Assembly: GCA_039621445.1 (NCBI GenBank)
Contig: CP154957.1
Location: 372,001-436,000, forward strand
Length of the DNA stretch: 64,000 bases
Source of the DNA: Euglena gracilis
Lineage: Eukaryota > Euglenida > Euglenophyceae > Euglenales
Direction: 5' to 3'
Shown here: positions 35,655-47,400 of the stretch, piece after piece
Position numbering within the stretch: position 1 is the stretch's first letter
How the letters are laid out: each line of letters opens with the position of its first letter
Notes under the pieces: generated by a model
The model's database searches: none
Told to the model about the DNA's origin: nothing
Seen by the model: only the letters and a program-made list of their open reading frames with translations
Translations under genes and position numbers: made by a program

Positions 35655-37374
35655 CCCCCCCCCCCCCCGACCAGAAGGAGGTTGGTGACGCTGGCGGGGG
35701 ATTCCTCAGCAGTCCCAGACAGTAAAAAAAAAATGCTTGTCAAGGGTGATACAAACGTTTTTGCATTAGTGCGAAACCAGGACAAGAATACCCCAGTGAA
35801 TCATGGGGGGGGCCATTTTACAGTCGAAGTTGTGAAGAGGGAATCCAAAAAACGAACGTTCCAATCCAGCCACGGCTGTTCTTTCCGCCTTCTTACCACT
35901 GGTAATCTCTGTCCTCCAACCGGTCGTTCGTCGGACAAGGGGTTTTTTGTCCAAATCATTTCCACGCCAAACCTCCGAAAGGGTGTCCTCCGACCGGGGG
36001 GTACAGTATTGAGACACAGGGAGGGGATTACCACACTCAAAATTTCTGCAATTTCCGTGCTTTTCTGCAATTCTGAAATGCACCAATTTCCAATGATTTT
36101 CAACCACCCCTTTCCAGTGGTTCAGAAAGTATTCAATGATTGGATTTGTGTTTGTTTTACTCATTATCGTCCGCAGCGATTTGAAGGAAAAATAAGATGT
36201 CCTGTGTGCCAAAGAAGAAGCATAAAGAGCATTTGATTGACACTATGTCATTTTCGCCATCACACGTTCTTTCATATCTGAGTTAAACTTTTTTTTTCCA
36301 AACCTGACATCGGTTTTCCTTCAATTTTCCAACGATTTTTGCGTTTTTCCCCTGCAATTTCACCGACCTGCAATATCCCTCCTCCGAATGTCCAGCGAAG
36401 TAAAATGAAGCCCATCCATCATTTTATTTTCTCTTTTTTCTTCTCTTCTCTCTTTACCAACTTGTATAGCCCGAGTCATGCCATTCCTCGGCCGGTTTTG
36501 GCCTATTTTTTGTGCCATTCTGGGCTGTCTTGGGAGTCATTAAATCCATGTTTCAATCACGGTCGGAGAGTCAAGAATCAAGATATGGGCATGTGGGACA
36601 ACAGGCTCTTTCCAGCGGAGGGCCGCACTGCCATCGCCACCCCGGGTCTTTGGCGGCGCCATTTGGGCCGCTGCCTCCTCACCTCTTCCTGTGCTTCTGG
36701 CCCACCTCCTCACCTTTGCCGCCTTGCCGGTGCCTGTCGCCAATCGAGCTGGCAAATGGCATGTTTTGAATTCACACACCTCCCTGACCTTCTGACAAGG
36801 GGGGGGGTAACGAAATATGAATGCCCAATGTTTTTTTTTTGAAAAAGCACCGTGCAAGAAATTCACCCAGCGTTCATTTTTAACATTTCCCCCCAAAAAT
36901 GCTGAATTTTTGGGGAATCCTAAGTGGGGGATGATTGTTGCATACTCTTGCAGATTTCTCTCGTTCCCTCCATCCCAGCTCCAACAGGCGTTTGCTTTCG
37001 CTTTCTTCCCCAAGAGTGCCAAGGAATGTGGACAACTTCCCGGAGGGGGGGTGACCGTCTCAATAGAACTACCCAGCAGAAACATTTCAGGTCCCCTCAC
37101 ATTTCCTCAACGAAAACAGCCACATCATTATGTGATCAAACACACACACACACAACTAGTCACCCAGACCTGTACGTTCCTTGGAAGAGTTCCCCCTCTG
37201 TACCTGCCATTTTTGTCACGAAGATCTTGTTTTTTTATTTTTTTGTTTTATTTAAATTTTTATTCATTGGTCCAAAATATTTGCTTTTATTTTATTCGGA
37301 GTTTGTGTGGTTTTGCATCGGCTTCTTTGCCAGAGAAATGCAGAAAAGAATCCTTCCACTATTGGGGGGGGGTT

Positions 37375-37440
37375 GGCCCATGGGTCCCAAACTCGCCAAC
37401 CTGGCCAACAGGTCATTGGCCTCCTGCTGAGTCGTGACCA
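37375..37440 (-). CDS. possible minus-strand exon
   Basis: Read on the minus strand, an acceptor GGTCACGACTCAG is followed by QEANDLLARLASLGPMGQ, a plausible amphipathic helix with G/C-ending codons. The 37451-37856 element inserted 10 bases upstream of this exon, into what would be its pyrimidine tract. There is no clear donor and no domain, so this is only a candidate. Confidence 0.25.
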
Positions 37441-37450
37441 GCGTCACGGG

Positions 37451-37856
37451 CAGGGTTTGATATAAGGAGGGCGTACATGGTTTAGGTGGGGGGGGCTCCC
37501 CCCCCCCCCCCCCCCCCCCTCCTGGCTGGCCCACAGGGGGGGTCCGGATCACCCCCCCCCCACCTGCCAGGGGGGTCCGGACCGACCCTGGGGGGGGTAT
37601 CCGGGACCCCCCCCCAAAAAGGGTCAATTTTTTCCTCCGGCGCTTTGCGCCGAAAATTTTTTGCATTTTTGGCACATTTTTGCCCAAAAAGTGCCCAAAA
37701 TGGCACTTTTGGTCGTTTTGGGGGGTCAAAAATTTTCGGTCACCCAGACCGCGCCACTGTTTAGGTGGGGGGGGTGTCCCCCCCACCCCCCCCCCCCCCC
37801 TTCCCCAGGGGGGGGCCGGAACCCCCCCCCCCCACCTGTCCTTATATCGAACCCTG
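37451..37856. mobile_element. hAT-like MITE with CAGGGTTTGATATAAGG ends
   Basis: The left terminus CAGGGTTTGATATAAGG and right terminus CCTTATATCGAACCCTG are inverted repeats with one mismatch. The flanks 37443-37450 and 37857-37864 are both GTCACGGG, a perfect 8-bp target duplication. The body is two C/G-run blocks around GGCGCTTTGCGCCGAAAATT. It is 406 bp and non-coding, a different family from the CAGGGGTTTTTTT elements. Confidence 0.9.
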
Positions 37857-40800
37857 GTCACGGGAGGGGGAGGGCAGTGATTGATTTGAGTTTTTCTCCT
37901 CGGGTTAGGGAGTGGCTGCGCCTCCCCTTGCCACGCCCGAAAATGAGTCCTTTCTTCCCAATGGGACACGAAGGTGTCAGGTTTTTTCCCCATCGGAACA
38001 CCCAACCGATGCACGCTACTCCTGCACACGTCCCCCACCCCCTCCACAATGGACTTGGAGGTCTTGGAGTCAGGCAGCGGCAATGCGTGGGCTGTTTTTT
38101 GGCGGCCGTTTACCCTGCCTGACTTACACCTGATAGAATCCTGCCGATTCTGCGTGTGAGGAGTGCATCTCCGCGGTGTTAGAACCTGCTTCATTTTGAC
38201 ATTTTTCTGCCTCCATTTCGCCCAATTTCCCCCTTTTTTTATGTGGCATGCATGCCTGGCAGCGTGTCTGTTTTTGTGCAAGGGTTTCGCTGTGTTTGTT
38301 CATGGTGTTCAAGTGTTCAATTTTCCACAACTTTCCCTGGCAGCCAGGATAGCAGAAGTTAGTCCAATATGGAATGATTCCTCAAGCATTTTCCGATGAA
38401 CCTGGTATTTGGGAGAACCTACCGTGCTGATTGTGCTGACTGAGTGTGCCTGCTGCCCCCCAACCTGTAATTTGACAGGCAGGTCTGTGTGCCTGCCTGT
38501 CTGTGGTCGCTGTCAAGATTTGGTGCATTCCTCACAGGAATGTCAAGGCTCCCCGCCTGCTTTTGACCGCCGTCCCATCTGTCAACCTGCAGCCGCACTC
38601 TCCAGAATGACTTGACAAAGTGCTTTTCAGGATCCCCCCCCCATAATTTGCCCCCCCCCCAACAGGGACCAAAAGATTGCTAGCTGTTTATATTGCCATT
38701 CAAAACTAAGACCCCCCCCCCCCGGAAACTGCCATGCCCGAAAACCTGTCAGGGTCCCCCAGGAAAGTTCTGGCCAGCCAGGCGCAGCTGGGCTGGGTCG
38801 AAAATTTCCGGTACAAAGCACTGAATGTTTTTTAAAAGAAAAAGAGTCGAAAAGGTGCTACCAGGGTTTTTGCCTTTTTTTTTGTGGACCAGAGGTCCAG
38901 CCCGGTTAACCCGCCGAACCCTCATGGTTCTTGACCATCTTTTAAAGGTAATCTTCCCGCAAGGAACTTTTTTGTGTATTTCTACGAGGAAAAATCCCGA
39001 AGATTTCGAGATTACAGAAACTTCTGTAACATGATTTGACAAGATCTGGCAATACTGAGTTTTGCAACATAATTCAGGTTGAATATTGCACCCCCAAAAT
39101 GACGGGAGATTACTTGTTTTGGTGCAAAACGGAGGTTTTTTTCAAGCCAGGATTGCCGCCTTATCTCAGCCCTGGTCTTTATCTATATTTTGGACGAATA
39201 AGCTCCACAACCCCGGTGCTTACCCATCGTTTCCAGAGCTGAGACCAGGGGAGGGGTAATTCGTCAAAATTTGTTGCAAACGATCAGTCAATCAGTAATT
39301 TGCCTTGTTGGTGCTTTTGCGTTGTTCGTTTTCAAGCACATCGGTGCATACAATTCCTGACCCGGATCAGTCTTATGCAACCAGTCCATTGGCAGAACAC
39401 AACATTTCACTATCTGGATCGCGCTGCAGTCCAGCCTGCCTTACCCTGGACGTACCGTCACCCATTCCTTTTTTATGTTTGCCTTCCACTCTGACCATTG
39501 GCAGGTCACTGACACATGGTGTGCACCTTTTGAACCAATTGATTGCAGACTGAGCCCTGACACCCTTGTCAAAATGTACATACCCCCTGTGACTGCAACT
39601 TCATCCTTTTGTGCTGCTCCTGGATCCATTCCCTCTTCCACATTTTTTTGACAGATATGGCACTGATTTGTGCCCATCCTGTAACCTAATGCACTCAGTT
39701 TACGTTTTGCACACAGTGGCCGGAATGGTGAAAATCGGCCAAATTTTCCCATATTAGTTTCCCATCATTTGTTTGCCGTGTACCTTATGGTTGCAACAGA
39801 ACTTCCACTGTCAAAAAAGGCAACCAGACATAGATGGGGGTGGACAGCAGGATCATAGACACCATCGTTACCATCGTTGGGTTTTTTTTTGCGGTTTTGG
39901 TCTTTCCGGGCAATCCAGATGGACCTCAGATCTGGTCCAGTTTCAGATTGGTGACTCAATCTATGGAGGGGTGGGGGGCTAAGCGAGCATTGGTTTTCCA
40001 AAAAGGGAGGAGAGGCAAGGTCAGAGTTGGATCACTCCTGTTTTGGCCAGGGGAGGCGTTCTTTGGAGACCTCCCCAAGCACTCATCAGCCCACCACCTT
40101 TTGCCTGCTGATTCACATTTCCTGCTACTGGGATAACCCCCCCCCCCCCGCAGTCGTTGTGATCCCCGGGCTGACGTTTCCTTCTCCCCTGGGCTGTACG
40201 GGGATCTCCGGAAACCATATGGAGGGTGAGTGGGCGGGATCGACCAGCCACCCTCCGAACCTTCCTGTGCTTCCAGGGGCACCAATTTTTTCTGGTCAAA
40301 ATATCTTATTGTATCAAAATAAATTATTATTTGGTTACGAAGGAATTTTTTCTTGCACGGTGCAACGGTGGGTGAGTCGATCCAGGGTGGTCCAAAGGGA
40401 ATGGCATTTTTTCCCCCCATTAAGGACCTTCCCCGAATGACCGCCCCTCAGGCCTAAAGGACGGACAACAGTCGATCCCCCATACAATCACTTAGTCTTT
40501 GGCCGCCCCCCCTGGGGGGTGGGTGGCTGGGTTTTTCAGACTGGCTATTGGAGAGGGGGGGGGGGGGGGAAAAAGGGGAAAAGATTTTGGCCTCTTTTTC
40601 GTGGTCAATTTTTGTGGATTTCAGAGTGGCCGGAGGGTAATGGCTGACCAGTTTTCCCAAAAAGAAAGTTAGCGACTGGTTTTTGGAAGAGTGGAAGTGA
40701 TCCCCCTGGTGGTCAGTAAAAATTGTATGATCCGGGATCAAATGGGTCGAAAAGAAAAAATTCGAAAAACGCATTTTTTGGTGTTTTTGGGTGGATGGGT

Positions 40801-41042
40801 CGATGGTCCAAGGATGCCAGAAAACATCTCCCCCAAAAATTAGCCCGCATTTGCCCAAATGCAGGTATTTTGTCGGCCACTTTTCCAGTGGATTTTTCAT
40901 TGAATGTGCCGGGACAGCAGAATTTTTTTTATTTGTTTCGGAACCGCCGGGGGTCGACCACCCCACCAGGCCTTTCCCGTCCAGCCCAACCCTTCGCCCC
41001 CCCCCCCCCTCGGGTCCCCCGGTCCCCCAGGTCCCCCTCCAG

Positions 41043-41153
41043 CCCACCATATGACGCTGTCCTCCTTCTCCCTCCTGCGGTCCCTGAAGAAGCCCAAGCC
41101 CTTCCTCAACCTCGAGCGCATAACAGCCAGCGGCGACCCCCAGGGCGGCGCCA
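41043..41153 (+). CDS. candidate exon or gene start
   Basis: After an acceptor CCCCCTCCAG, or from an ATG at 41051 in a good CACCATATG context, the frame reads MTLSSFSLLRSLKKPKPFLN, then LERITASGDPQGGA. A GT at 41154 can serve as donor. Codons are mostly G/C-ending. No domain is recognised. Confidence 0.4.
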
Positions 41154-41989
41154 GTGCGCATCTCAATGAGACACTGAACCCCTGCATCGCCCCCCCCCCC
41201 GGGGGAATGAGCTGCTGCCAGGCAGTATTATTTATATATTCTCAGGCGAATTTTTTCAAATAAAAATAATTTAAAAATAGTAAACATAATGAATATACTA
41301 ATGATAAGTATAGCAGTAATAATAATAATAAACAACAATAATACATACGATGACAAGTGTCTGGCTGCTGCCCCCCCCAAGGCTGAAGGGGAGTCTCGGA
41401 AACCCAGCGGGCCGGGGATCCGACCTGGCCCCTGCTTCAGAACATACAGAACCCCAAGAGACGGGGGGGGGGGGGGGCGGCTGGACTGCAGCAATCCCAA
41501 AATCGCCCAGTGGGAATTATTGTGGACCCGGTCTGCCAGTAGAGAATTTTTTTATTTTTTCCGGCGCAGCTCCAGACTCGTACCAAAAATGATCATTTTT
41601 GTCATTTTTGAAACAAATTTAGCAAGAAAAAACAACCCCTCAAAGCGGCAGAGGAGTTTTTTTCCCAGTCAAGGGACACTGGCTGGTGGCTGTTCTGCAG
41701 CTAGTAAAAGTTACCAACCCGTGGACCCCCCCACGGGTTCCAAGTCTTGGGTCCGACCCCGCCCCACCAAGGTGTGCACCCCCCCCCCCAACTGGGATTG
41801 TGGCTGTTCCTTTTCTGACCATTTTGGGCAATTTTTGGCCACTTTGGGCCACCTGTAGCTAGCTTCCCCAATTTTAGGTGATGCTGTTGCTCCATCTTTT
41901 GCCCATAGTCGCTTATTTTGGGTTTCGTCCCATTTTTTTAAAAAAAAATTGTGTAATCCAAGGGCATCTAAACCTCCCACCCATAAGAA

Positions 41990-42305
41990 ACCCATTTCTT
42001 ATAGGTGGGTTTCCAAAAAAAATGGCCCGAGGGGTTTCTTATAGGTGGGGGTTTCGTATAGGTGGATTTCAATGTCCGAAAATTTTTCGAGCCCACAAAA
42101 GGCCAAAAGTGGCCAAAAACAGTCAAAAATTTCCTTTCGGCGCCTTTTGCGCCGAAGAAAAATGGGGGGTTTCTTAAAGGTGGTTGGGTTCAAAGCTCCC
42201 CAGGGGTTTCCTATAGGTGGGGGTTTCTTATAGGTGGGCGTCAGTCCAAAAATCCCCAAAGGGTTTCTTATAGGTGGGGGGTTTCTTGTAGGTGGGGGGT
42301 TTAAT
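41990..42305. repeat. TTTCTTATAGGTGGG repeats
   Basis: The phrase GGTTTCTTATAGGTGGG and variants recur at about 41995, 42036, 42053, 42168, 42208, 42225, 42265 and 42285, with a GGCGCCTTTTGCGCCGAA segment between. It looks like the arms of a decayed element with internally repeated subterminal motifs. Confidence 0.6.
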
Positions 42306-42901
42306 GGCGTTCGCCCTGTGATGACGCTGCTGATGATGCTGTGATGATTCTTCCATTTCGGGATGTCGCTTCCACATGTTATGTTTGGTGGTGTACACTG
42401 ATACAATGGGCTGCTGTTCTTCTTAGCCGTTACTGTCATTCTCAATGCTTCATAACTCTCGTATTACGATCATGATCTGCAAATCAGGTTGGAACGGAAA
42501 CTTTACACAGCCACCGTTTCCCCCATCAAAAAAGAAGAACTACATAAGATCATGCGAAATCATGTGAAGGAACGTTGAATAATGGAAATCATGTGCCCCC
42601 CCAAAGTTGCCCCCAAAGTTGATTTCACCCAGGAACCGAGTCCATGCCAACTCTCCCGCATTTTTTGTCTGTCTTTTTTTCCCCTCAGGCGGGATGGGAG
42701 TTGGACTTGACCCCCCCCCCCCCCAAAGTCGCATTCTTTGGTTTTATTCGGCCCAGGCAACACATGAATTCTCCAAGAAAATTCAGAAAAACAGGGTTAA
42801 AATTTTTCCCGGCGATTTTTGAAGGAGAGTTTCACCGAACGAACGAACGTATTTCCTACTCTGGCCTCCCCGGGGTCTGCCTCCCACTCTGCATACGGGA
42901 G

Positions 42902-42946
42902 CTGACGGAAGCCGCCTGCCTACCTGGAGAGAGGAGGAGGGGGGAG
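42902..42946 (+). CDS. candidate short exon
   Basis: The acceptor CATACGGGAG follows a pyrimidine-rich tract and the donor GGGAG/GTGTGG is at 42947. Fifteen codons in phase 0 read LTEAACLPGERRRGE. It joins in phase with 43030. Confidence 0.35.
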
Positions 42947-43029
42947 GTGTGGGGGGGTCCCAGGGAAGGCTGTGCTTTTTTTGTTGCAACCCCCCAAAAC
43001 AACGTTCGGGGTGGGGGTGGCCTTTCCAG

Positions 43030-43101
43030 CGATTCCCTTCACCGCCGCACCGCCCTGCCTTGGACGGCGACGACCCAGCCCTCCTCTTGAAAGGCACTTA
43101 G
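43030..43101 (+). CDS. candidate terminal exon
   Basis: The acceptor GCCTTTCCAG is followed in phase 0 by RFPSPPHRPALDGDDPALLL, then KGT and TAG at 43099-43101. Together with 42902 and perhaps 41043 it could close a small gene. The alternative frame is also open, so confidence is limited. Confidence 0.35.
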   Translation, partial: RFPSPPHRPALDGDDPALLLKGT

Positions 43102-43486
43102 GGGCGTTTCTGGCGCAAGGAGGAGGCCCCTCTGCACCCCCACTCTGTTTTTTTTGTTCGGCACACTTTCCTTTGTTGTTGATCAGTGTTCGCCATGCAC
43201 AGTTTTGCTGCTCAAGTCGCTTAGCAGCACCCAAACAACACCAAATGAATGGCTGCACCCCCCTCCCCCCGGGTTGTACGGATATCGCCCAAAAAATCCG
43301 TGGGTGGTGGGTGAGAGAATCGACCCCCTCACCAGCTGGTGGGAGGTGGGGAGGGGTCCCAACTCATTTCCGGGGCGCTGTTTTTAGGTCAAAATTTTCC
43401 TTGCACGGTGCTGTGGTGGATGGGGGGTTGGGGGGAGGGGTTCCGAGTCATCTTTGAACTGCATCCGACCACCCAGTGCCGGAGGC

Positions 43487-43999
43487 CAGGGAATTTCTTA
43501 AGCCGGAGGGTACCCTATCCCCCGGGGGGGGGGGTCCAGCCAGCCAGCCAGCAGCTCAAATCCAGCCAGCAGCCCAAATTCGGGCTGGGAGCCCCCCACC
43601 CCCCCCCCCCGGGGGTGGGAGCCCCCCACCCCCCCCCCCCGGGGGTCGACTGAAATAACGTCGGGTCCAGCCCGGCCGAAGGCCGGGCCAGCCGACCGCA
43701 GGCTGGCCAGCCAACTGGGCTGCCCAGCTCACCTATCCATGCATTTTTCCCCCTCATCAAAGCTTCCTCCATCACAGCCCCCCAGCCTTGATCCATCCAC
43801 CAAATTGTCGAAAATGACAAAAATGTGTTAGAAAATTTTGGTTTTCGTCGACCCAGCCCAGCCCAGCCCGCTCCAGCCCCGGACCCCCCCTCCCCCCCCC
43901 CACCCCCCCCGGGGGGTCCAGCCAGCAGCTCATTTCCAGCCAGCAGCCTTTTTGCCAGCCGGAGGCTGGACCCCCCGGGGGCCCTTAAGAAATTCCCTG
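43487..43999. mobile_element. hAT-like element with CAGGGAATTTCTTAAG ends
   Basis: The left terminus CAGGGAATTTCTTAAG pairs with the right terminus CTTAAGAAATTCCCTG (perfect over 16). The flanks CCGGAGGC (43479-43486) and CTGGAGGT (44000-44007) agree at six of eight positions and differ only by C/T changes, as expected for a decayed target duplication. The body includes a duplicated GGGAGCCCCCCACCCC block and CCAGCCAGCAGC repeats. It is 513 bp and non-coding. Confidence 0.7.
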
Positions 44000-44307
44000 C
44001 TGGAGGTGCTGGAATTTTTTTTGCTGCCAAAATCCAATTGATTTTTGGCAGTGGGGAAGCGCAAATACTTTTTTTGCTTTTTTTGTGTGTGGTTTTCGAT
44101 TTTGACAAATTTTGTGGTTTCTTTTTTGCTTTTTTTCTCTGTTTCTTTCCCGGGGATTTTTGGATTTTTGCTGGAAATTGTGGGTTTTTTTTTGAAAGTT
44201 GAAAGTGACCCCCCTCCCCCTACGGCGGGGGGGGGTCGGTAAGCAAGGGTAGGGTGCTGACCACCCCCCACGAGGCTTTCCATCCAGCTCTTCTCCCCCC
44301 CCCCCAG

Positions 44308-44446
44308 CCGCCCCACTGCGCACCCGCCAACCGGCACCCCCCCCCCCTCTCGCTGCCAACGCCGCCTGCGGCCAACCTGTCCTTCACGGAGGGCTTTCTC
44401 CGCGTCCCTGGCTGCCACGACCCCTCCCCCCTCCACCGCATCCAGG
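44308..44446 (+). CDS. Pro-rich exon of the second gene
   Basis: The acceptor of C-runs ending CCCCCAG precedes 44308 and the donor TCCAGG/GTTCAG is at 44447. In phase 0 it reads PPHCAPANRHPPPLSLPTPP, then AANLSFTEGFLRVPGCHDPS. One base remains, matching 45350. Just downstream, about 112 bases including the 3' end of this exon are duplicated in diverged form (44510-44570). Confidence 0.55.
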
Positions 44447-47400
44447 GTTCAGCCGGCCGGGGACCACGCCGGACCCACCCATGTTGCTGCTCCTCCGCTC
44501 TCCTCCGCTCCCGCCCACTCTCCCATGCCACGACCCCCATCCCTCCACCGCATCCAGGGTTAGCCGCCGGGGGACAAACCGGACCCACCCAGGGTTGCTG
44601 CTCTCCCGCCCCCATCCCGCCACGAATCCGTTCATTTCATTACAGGCTCAAGCTCCCAAAATCCACACCGGTGGTGGCCTCCAGCACAGCTGGAACCGGG
44701 CCGCTATTTGGAGATGGGTTACCTCTGGGCGGGCTCCCCCCTCCCCCCCCCCCCCCCGGTCGGTAAGCACAAGCATGGTCCGGACCGTCTAAGTTGTCGG
44801 CGTATACCTTATCAACACGATAAGTGAACACCCATGCCCAATCCCCCTGTCCGGACCGTCTGGACTGCCACTTTAGTGTTCACTGGGCTTGGGGGGGGGG
44901 GCGGTATTTTTCACACTCCCGGGAAATGGCCATTTTCCAGGGACAATTGGCTTGGTCGGCAGGCACCGGGACCCAAAACCGACCCCCCCCCAAGGGGGGG
45001 CCTCTTATCTATCCTCCTATGGGTACTCACCCCACAGCACAAAACACCCTCCGTTTAAACCTGCCCGGACCCGAGGGCTGTACAGGAATCCCCACAACCC
45101 GAATTTTTTCTCCTCACCTGCCGAGCAGCCATTTTTGCCACATGCAGAGGGGCCAAGAGAGGGTTGCCATTGAATTGTATGGGCGGTGGGGCCATCCTGG
45201 TGGGTGGGGGCGTCCGACCCCCCAACCAGGCCTTCCCGTACAGCCCTGAGGGAGGGTTTTGGGGAGCCGGGAAATTTTTGGGAAATGCCATTAGACATTT
45301 TTTGGGGGTCCCCCGATTGTTGGGGTACCCCGGGAGGTCCCCGCCTAAGCCTGGGTCCCGTGGCCGGGCCCTGGGGGCACCCGGTGCGCCAACCGGTCCA
45401 ACAGCATCTCGGTGCTGGCCGAGAAAGGCGCTCCGGTCTGCCACGGTCCCCCCGCACCAGGGCTTGCCGTTCGGGAGGCGGTGCGGCCTCTGTCATTTTC
45501 GACTTCGATGTAGACTCAGAAAGCAGCCTCTTTACCCAATGTTTTTTGCCAACTTAATTTGTTTATTTTTTTGTTGATTCGATCGATTTTTTTGTTTGGT
45601 TTGTCAGGTTTTTGCTTTCATTTTGCCCAAGCCCAAAGGACATGGTGTGGGCCAAGACCATGTGGGCCACAACGCAACCACGGCGGTCCATAAGAGATGA
45701 TGGGATCAGGGATTTTGCAAAGGGGGGGGGGCCGGTGGGTCAAGCCCTCGGGGGTACTCCCAAGGGCCTTGTAGGTCTCTCACTGGAGGCAGGATTTTGG
45801 CCTTTTTTTTTAGCTTTTTTTTTTGGTGCAAATTGTCGAGTTTTTTTTGGCCCAAAAATTGACACCCCAAAAAGTGGGTCCCCCGGAACCCCCTTCCACC
45901 CCCAGGGGTGGGGTACCCCTGGGGTGGGGTGGGGGTCTTGGTCTTAAAAGAACGGGATTCTTTCTTGTGATGTATGCAGTCCAGGGATCAAAAACGAACA
46001 GGGGTCAAAAAATCAGAAGGGCGAAAATGCATTTTTTGACGTTTGGGTGGATGGGCCATCGTCCAAAGGATGCCCAAAATCACGGGTCCACGTCATGGAC
46101 CCGTTATAGCCAAAATATGGCATTTTGGGGTCATTTTTTCCTGTGGATTTTCCATTGAATGTGCTGGGACGCGAATTTTTTTTGTGTTTGAGGACCGCCC
46201 TGAACACAGCACTATTCATGGTGGTGGTAGTGGTGGATTTGGTAGGATTTGACCCAGGCAGATGCTGGACAAGGTATTCACATACACAACATCACATGTG
46301 CTACACAGGTTATTTTTCTGATGCACTGTGGTCCGTCCACTCTCCAAAAAAAAACGAATTTCGTCCTCCCCGTTTTCATCTCGTTTGGTTTGCACAAACA
46401 TATTTTGGCTTGCCAGCACACTGGTAAAAAAAAAAATTCTCGGTGTTGCTCTGTGTGCTTCCCTAAGCCCTGCTGCGGTGCGGAAGGACGTCTTGGCCGC
46501 CATTCGCCTCAGCAACAGCAACACTCCTCTGGGGTCGGCCTCCAACACCCCCCGGGGGTCGATGTGGGGCACCCCCACAAACAGGGGTGCATGCGTGTCG
46601 GCGCCGGTTCCCTTTTGCGTCCTGGCGCCTCAGTTGCAATCTTCCACTGAACACCCCCGAGGTGTTTTCTTTTTGGTTGCATTAAAATTTGAGGAACCCC
46701 CTGCACCTATTATTTCTACACACATCAATGGTAAGGCGGAATTTTTTAATGAGTTGGTCATATTCTTTCGGGATTTGTCCATTGCAGGTCTCGCGGAAAT
46801 GAGGGGTTTGTTCTCCGCAAGGGAATCCTTTTTTTGTTAAGGAACGCCCGTAGGTCTAAGGGACGGCCCGGGGGATCGAATGGAGTGGAGAATTAAAAAG
46901 ACGAAAAAAACATTTTTTGACCCTTTGGGCAGATTGGCAATCATGTAAAGATGCCAGACATCACTTTTTTCCTTCGAAGTTGACCCATTTTTGCCAGAAT
47001 ATGGACATTTTTGACCATTTTTTGTGCGGAGTTTTCATTGAATGTGCTGGGAGGGGAAGCTTTTTTTTGCTTAAGGAACGCTTTGCTTCTGCTACGGGGT
47101 TTGCTTTGTCCGGAGGCTCCTCCTGTCGGCCGCGTCTCACTCACCCCTGGCGCCGAGTGGACGGTCCAGCCGCTCCTCAGACGCTGGTAAGTCCCCGAAG
47201 GGCTGGTCCGTCGACCTGTCTCGGATGCCGTCCGACTTCGGGGGCCCTGCACAGGAGTTGGGTGCACGTCTTGTCCTGCATCCACCAAAAGTTTGATAAT
47301 TCCTAATTGCAAATATGCTCCCATGCACCCACCACTTTTTGGATATTTTTGAAACATGTGGCTTGATTCAGTTTTGAAATTGTTTTTATTGACGATGCAA

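Larger units (their letters stand above)
35655..41042. other. mostly non-coding stretch with weak candidate exons
   Basis: Candidates I could not confirm: 36610-36755 (open on both strands; minus strand has a GGCAAAG/GTGAGG donor), a minus-strand frame at 37375-37440 (VTTQQEANDLLARLASLGPM), and a Cys-rich plus frame at 38440-38590. A copy of a roughly 190-bp dispersed repeat is at 40735-40930, and one of the GTACGGGGATC family at about 40190-40390. Confidence 0.4.

Noticed and set aside
35301-36236. 311-residue plus-strand frame
   Set aside because: Much of it is the G/C-run body of a MITE; no domain and codon use unlike the exons. The last 20 codons after a TCCGCAG could be an exon but cannot be confirmed.
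37292-38281. 329-residue minus-strand frame
   Set aside because: It reads straight through the 37451-37856 MITE, so it cannot be one coding region; only the short segment at 37375-37440 was kept as a weak candidate.
38409-38615. Cys-rich plus-strand frame resembling a zinc finger
   Set aside because: Cys spacing fits no known zinc-binding family and no splice sites support it; the Cys come from TGCCTG/TGTCTG repeats.
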